Positions 4,623 to 7,657 of a DNA stretch of 7,657 nt are shown piece after piece. The translations under genes and the position numbers were made by a program. The stretch's first letter is position 1. Each line of letters starts with the position of its first letter. The notes under the pieces were generated by a model. The model did no database searches, had not been told where the DNA came from, and was given only the letters and a program-made list of their open reading frames with translations. Origin of the DNA: JBAYJY01 sp041664945 (GTDB taxonomy: Bacteria; UBP15; UBA6099); contig JBAYJY010000210.1 of the NCBI GenBank assembly GCA_041664945.1, forward strand, positions 1-7,657, written 5' to 3'.

Positions 4623-7463
4623 GTGGGAGACTGGATCGAGATTCGCGGGGCGCGGCAGAACAACTTAAAAAATGTATCCGTAAAGATAGAGCAGGAGCGG
4701 CTGACTGCGTTCACGGGCGTGAGCGGGTCTGGGAAATCGTCGCTTGTGTTCGACACGCTGTTCGCCGAAGGGCAACGGCGATTCGTCGAGTCGCAGTCGA
4801 CATACGCGCGGCAGTTTCTGCAGCGGCTGGACAAGCCGGACGTCGACGCGATCGAGGGCCTTCGCCCTACTATAGCGGTGCAATCCAAAAACACATACAA
4901 AAGTTCGCGGTCGACAGTCGGCACGGTGACCGAGATATACGATTATCTGCGCCTGATCTTCGCTAAGGCTGGCGAACTGCACTGTCCGGAGTGCGGGGAC
5001 GCGATTCGCCCGGCGGCGACTGATGCGATGATTGCGGACATAATAAAAGAATTCGACGGCTCGAAGGCGTATGCGCTGGCGCCGATGGAAGTGTCGGCGA
5101 AGATGACGCCGCCGCTGCTGCGGGAGACGGTGCGCTCGCATGGCTACTCGTACATCGTCGCGGGCGGCGGTGAGCCGATAGACCTCGAAACCGTCGCCGA
5201 TGAACAGCTCGGCGAGGCGCTGGCGGAAGCGCTGAAGCAAGCCGGAAAGACGGGCAACGTCTCGAACGGACTTCTGAGCGGCGCGCAGGTTTTTATCGTG
5301 GTCGACCGGCTGACGGTCGGCGCGGCGAAGAAGCGGCGCATCGCCGACTCGGTGGAGACCGCGTTGCGGGAGGGCGGAGGCGTGTTCGCCGTTCGCTCGA
5401 CCGAAGGCAAACAGAAGTTTTTCACCGCGCGCGCGCAGTGCCTCAAGTGCGGGATCGCGGTGTTCCGGCCGTCGCCGCAGCATCTTTCGTTCAACAGCGC
5501 AGTTGGCGCCTGCCCGCGCTGCAAGGGTTTCGGCGACACTTACGAGATCGACATGGACGCCGTCGTGCCCGACAGGAACAAGTCTCTGCGCGAGGGCGCG
5601 ATCGAATGCTGGGAAACGCGCGGCATCCGCCGCTACGCCCGCAAGATGTTCATGAAATCGGACGACGAACTCGGAGTGCGGCCGACGGTTCCCTTCAAGG
5701 ATCTCACGACGGAGGAAGTCAATCTGTTGCTGACAGGCTACGGCGAGCTGTACGGGCTGAACCCGTTCTTCGAGAAGATGAAGCAGAAAAGCTACAAGCC
5801 GTCGAACCGGTTTTTCCTTCAGCGATACCGGAAGCTTCAGAGCTGCGCGGACTGCGGCGGCTCGCGGCTGAACCGGGAAGCGCTCAGCGTGCGACTCGGC
5901 GGCAAAAACATTGCCGAGCTCGGGGCGATGCCGATCGGCGAGCTGAACGCGTTTTTCGAGGCGCTTGAGTTGCCGAAAGGCGACCGCGAGACGGTGAAGG
6001 TTCCGCTGCGCGAGGTGATCTCGCGGACGCGCTACATAAAGGAAATAGGCCTCGGCTATCTGACGATCGACCGGCTGTCGCGGACTCTGTCGGGAGGCGA
6101 GATGCAGAGAATACACCTCGCGGGCCATCTCGGCGCCCGGCTGACCGGCACGCTGTACGTGCTCGATGAGCCGACGGTCGGCCTGCACCCGCGCGACACA
6201 GAGCGGCTGATACGCGTGCTGAAGGACCTGCGCGATATCGGCAACACGGTCGTAGTTGTCGAGCACGACCTGCAGGTGATCCGCGCGTGCGATCGCGTGA
6301 CGGATATCGGGCCCGGTCCCGGCGAGCGCGGCGGCAACGTCGTCTTCGACGGCGAAATCAAAGACTTCGTAAAGAGCGGCGCGACGCTGACGGCGGACTA
6401 TCTTACGGGCCGCAAAAAGGTTTCCGATTTCACGCGGCTGCGGCCCAAGGGCGGCGGCGATGAATTTTTCACCGTGCGCGGAGCGAAACAGAATAATCTG
6501 AAGAACATAGACGTCCGGTTCCCCGCCGGGCGGTTCACGTGCGTGACCGGAGTGAGCGGATCGGGGAAAAGCTCTCTGGTGTGCGACGTGCTTTATCCGT
6601 ATATTGCGCGCAAACTCGGCGCGGGCGACGAGCAGCCGGGGGCGTGCGACGCGGTTGACGGATGGCAAATATTCGGATTCGCCGAGATGATGGGCCAGGA
6701 CCCGATCGGGCAGACATCGCGGGCGAATTCGCTGACATTTCTCGGGGCGTTCTCGCCGATTCGCGACCTGTTCGCGGCGACGGAAGACGCGCGCAAGCGC
6801 GGGCTTGCTCCGGGCGCGTTCTCGTTCAATGTGGCGGGCGGCCGCTGCGAGAAGTGCATGGGCGCCGGCTCTCTCGAAATCGACATGCAGTTCCTCGCGG
6901 ACGTTACGGTCGTCTGCGACGAGTGCAACGGCAGCAGGTATCAGAAGAACGTTCTCGATGTGAAATACAACGAAAAGAATATAAGCGACGTGTTCGCGAT
7001 GACGGCGGCCGAGGCGCTGGTGTTTTTCCGCAACAGCCGTCCGCTTGTTAGAAAAATGCAGGCGCTCGACGACGTGGGACTGGGATATATTCGGATCGGG
7101 CAGCCGCTGAACACGCTATCGGGCGGCGAATCGCAGAGGCTGAAAATAGCGCGCGAGCTGACGGCGGGCCGCAAGGGGCGCGGGCTGTACATATTCGACG
7201 AACCGACGATGGGGCTTCACTGCGACGAGGTGGGCCGGTTCCTGCGTTGCGCGGACCGGCTGATCAGCGAGGGGCACACTGTCGTTGTGATCGAGCACAA
7301 CCTCGACGTGATCGCGCAGGCGGACCACGTGATCGATCTCGGGCCGGAGGGCGGCAACGCCGGCGGCCGCATTATCGCGCAGGGAACGCCGAAAGACGTC
7401 GCGTCGAACTCGAAATCAATCACCGGCAAATTCCTGAAAGAACATATAAAGATTAATAGCTGA
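4623..7463 (+). CDS. uvrA: UvrA-type excinuclease ABC subunit A, 946 aa
   Basis: The start is GTG at 4623; an in-frame TAG at 4599 rules out anything much longer, and only a weak GGAAAG precedes it. The product has normal UvrA length and two ABC ATPase modules. Module I: Walker A GVSGSGKSS (32-40), signature LSGGE (489-493), Walker B LYVLDEP (511-517), H548. Module II: Walker A GVSGSGKSS (643-651), signature LSGGE (832-836), Walker B LYIFDEP (855-861), H892. Zinc ligand pairs are C121/C124, C273/C276 with C297/C300, C408/C411, and C742/C745 with C765/C768, the last being the DNA-contacting module. UvrA dimers find helix-distorting lesions and load UvrB in nucleotide excision repair. The UvrB-binding region (about 131-250) lacks the usual RGRKGE-type segment, and residues 691-710 read GQDPIGQTSRANS where typical UvrA has DQSPIGRTPRSNP. 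It may therefore be a divergent orthologue or a paralogue. No clear promoter is seen after the upstream repeats. Confidence 0.93.
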   Translation: MGDWIEIRGARQNNLKNVSVKIEQERLTAFTGVSGSGKSSLVFDTLFAEGQRRFVESQSTYARQFLQRLDKPDVDAIEGLRPTIAVQSKNTYKSSRSTVGTVTEIYDYLRLIFAKAGELHCPECGDAIRPAATDAMIADIIKEFDGSKAYALAPMEVSAKMTPPLLRETVRSHGYSYIVAGGGEPIDLETVADEQLGEALAEALKQAGKTGNVSNGLLSGAQVFIVVDRLTVGAAKKRRIADSVETALREGGGVFAVRSTEGKQKFFTARAQCLKCGIAVFRPSPQHLSFNSAVGACPRCKGFGDTYEIDMDAVVPDRNKSLREGAIECWETRGIRRYARKMFMKSDDELGVRPTVPFKDLTTEEVNLLLTGYGELYGLNPFFEKMKQKSYKPSNRFFLQRYRKLQSCADCGGSRLNREALSVRLGGKNIAELGAMPIGELNAFFEALELPKGDRETVKVPLREVISRTRYIKEIGLGYLTIDRLSRTLSGGEMQRIHLAGHLGARLTGTLYVLDEPTVGLHPRDTERLIRVLKDLRDIGNTVVVVEHDLQVIRACDRVTDIGPGPGERGGNVVFDGEIKDFVKSGATLTADYLTGRKKVSDFTRLRPKGGGDEFFTVRGAKQNNLKNIDVRFPAGRFTCVTGVSGSGKSSLVCDVLYPYIARKLGAGDEQPGACDAVDGWQIFGFAEMMGQDPIGQTSRANSLTFLGAFSPIRDLFAATEDARKRGLAPGAFSFNVAGGRCEKCMGAGSLEIDMQFLADVTVVCDECNGSRYQKNVLDVKYNEKNISDVFAMTAAEALVFFRNSRPLVRKMQALDDVGLGYIRIGQPLNTLSGGESQRLKIARELTAGRKGRGLYIFDEPTMGLHCDEVGRFLRCADRLISEGHTVVVIEHNLDVIAQADHVIDLGPEGGNAGGRIIAQGTPKDVASNSKSITGKFLKEHIKINS

Positions 7464-7634
7464 ACGTTTGTACATAGTTGTCTTAAGCCGTTTGGGATAC
7501 AGCTATACAAGACGTTATTACGCATATTATTTGCAAAATAACTTGCATATTTGCAGTGTTTTGGTTAAATTGAGTAATATATTGTCAGAATGTTGCAAAA
7601 TCGAGTATGTCTTTTTGACGGGGTATTAGAGATT
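7464..7634. other. AT-rich intergenic segment with TTGCA repeats
   Basis: After the uvrA stop the composition changes abruptly from GC-rich to AT-rich. No rho-independent terminator is evident. TTGCA occurs four times on the plus strand (7531, 7543, 7551, 7593), twice as TTGCAAAA. A weak promoter can be drawn as TTGCAG (7551-7556), 18 bases, TAATAT (7575-7580), pointing right toward the ATG at 7635. The clustered TTGCA sites could be regulatory. Confidence 0.4.
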
Positions 7635-7657
7635 ATGTTAATCGAATTTAAAGTTAA
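7635..7657 (+). CDS. Possible start of an AAA15/OLD-like ATPase gene (cut by window edge)
   Basis: ATG at 7635 opens a frame reading MLIEFKV plus two bases to the window end. MLIEFKV followed by K/E-N-F-R-S-F is a very common N-terminus of AAA15-type and related SMC/RecF-like ATPases, including abortive-infection and OLD-like proteins. Only seven codons are visible, so this is pattern recall and not domain evidence. The ribosome site is weak (GGGG at 7620-7623, AGAGAT at 7628-7633). The AT-rich surroundings fit a horizontally acquired gene. It could be a chance ATG. Confidence 0.4.

Noticed and set aside
4665..6668. A 667-codon open frame on the minus strand
   Set aside because: It lies entirely antisense to the strongly supported UvrA gene, is Arg/Ala/His-rich and low in recognisable motifs, and is typical of a shadow frame in GC-rich coding DNA.

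Overview
The window reads as a chromosomal segment of a GC-rich anaerobic bacterium. A glycyl radical enzyme (an oxygen-sensitive class) points to anaerobic life. A stand-alone SWIB-domain protein, an HddA-like sugar kinase and several families of palindromic intergenic repeats suggest an uncultured or environmental Gram-negative-type lineage. The sequence alone does not fix the phylum. No rRNA, tRNA, CRISPR array, insertion sequence or integrase is visible.

Left block, all on the minus strand. Bases 1-1439 hold the N-terminal 479 codons of a pyruvate formate-lyase-type glycyl radical enzyme carrying an unusual N-terminal SCP2-like (lipid/sterol carrier) domain; the gene runs off the left edge before its catalytic residues. 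Upstream of it are a SWIB/MDM2-domain protein (1610-1870) and a small XRE-type HTH regulator (1971-2204). Between the radical enzyme and the SWIB gene lies one arm of a repeat family that recurs before uvrA.

Centre. The interval 2205-2564 is a divergent control region with a good sigma70-type promoter facing each way. Rightward, a GHMP kinase related to D-glycero-D-manno-heptose-7-phosphate kinase (2565-3572) overlaps by a TTGA junction with a HAD-superfamily phosphatase (3569-4414). The two look like a translationally coupled kinase/phosphatase pair acting on a sugar phosphate, probably for surface-glycan precursors.

Right block. A 208-base gap carries a large imperfect hairpin (4440-4528) and a separate 20-base palindrome (4559-4578). 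It is followed by a complete UvrA-type excinuclease subunit (4623-7463) with two intact ABC modules and all expected zinc ligands, but with a divergent UvrB-interaction region. After uvrA the composition turns sharply AT-rich. The last 23 bases appear to start another rightward gene, whose first seven codons resemble the start of AAA15/OLD-like ATPases, a family often found in defence or mobile loci.

The most interesting items are the SCP2-glycyl radical enzyme fusion, the coupled kinase/phosphatase pair with a palindrome inside the phosphatase 5' end, the repeat family shared between two intergenic regions, the unusual UvrA, and the AT-rich right edge.
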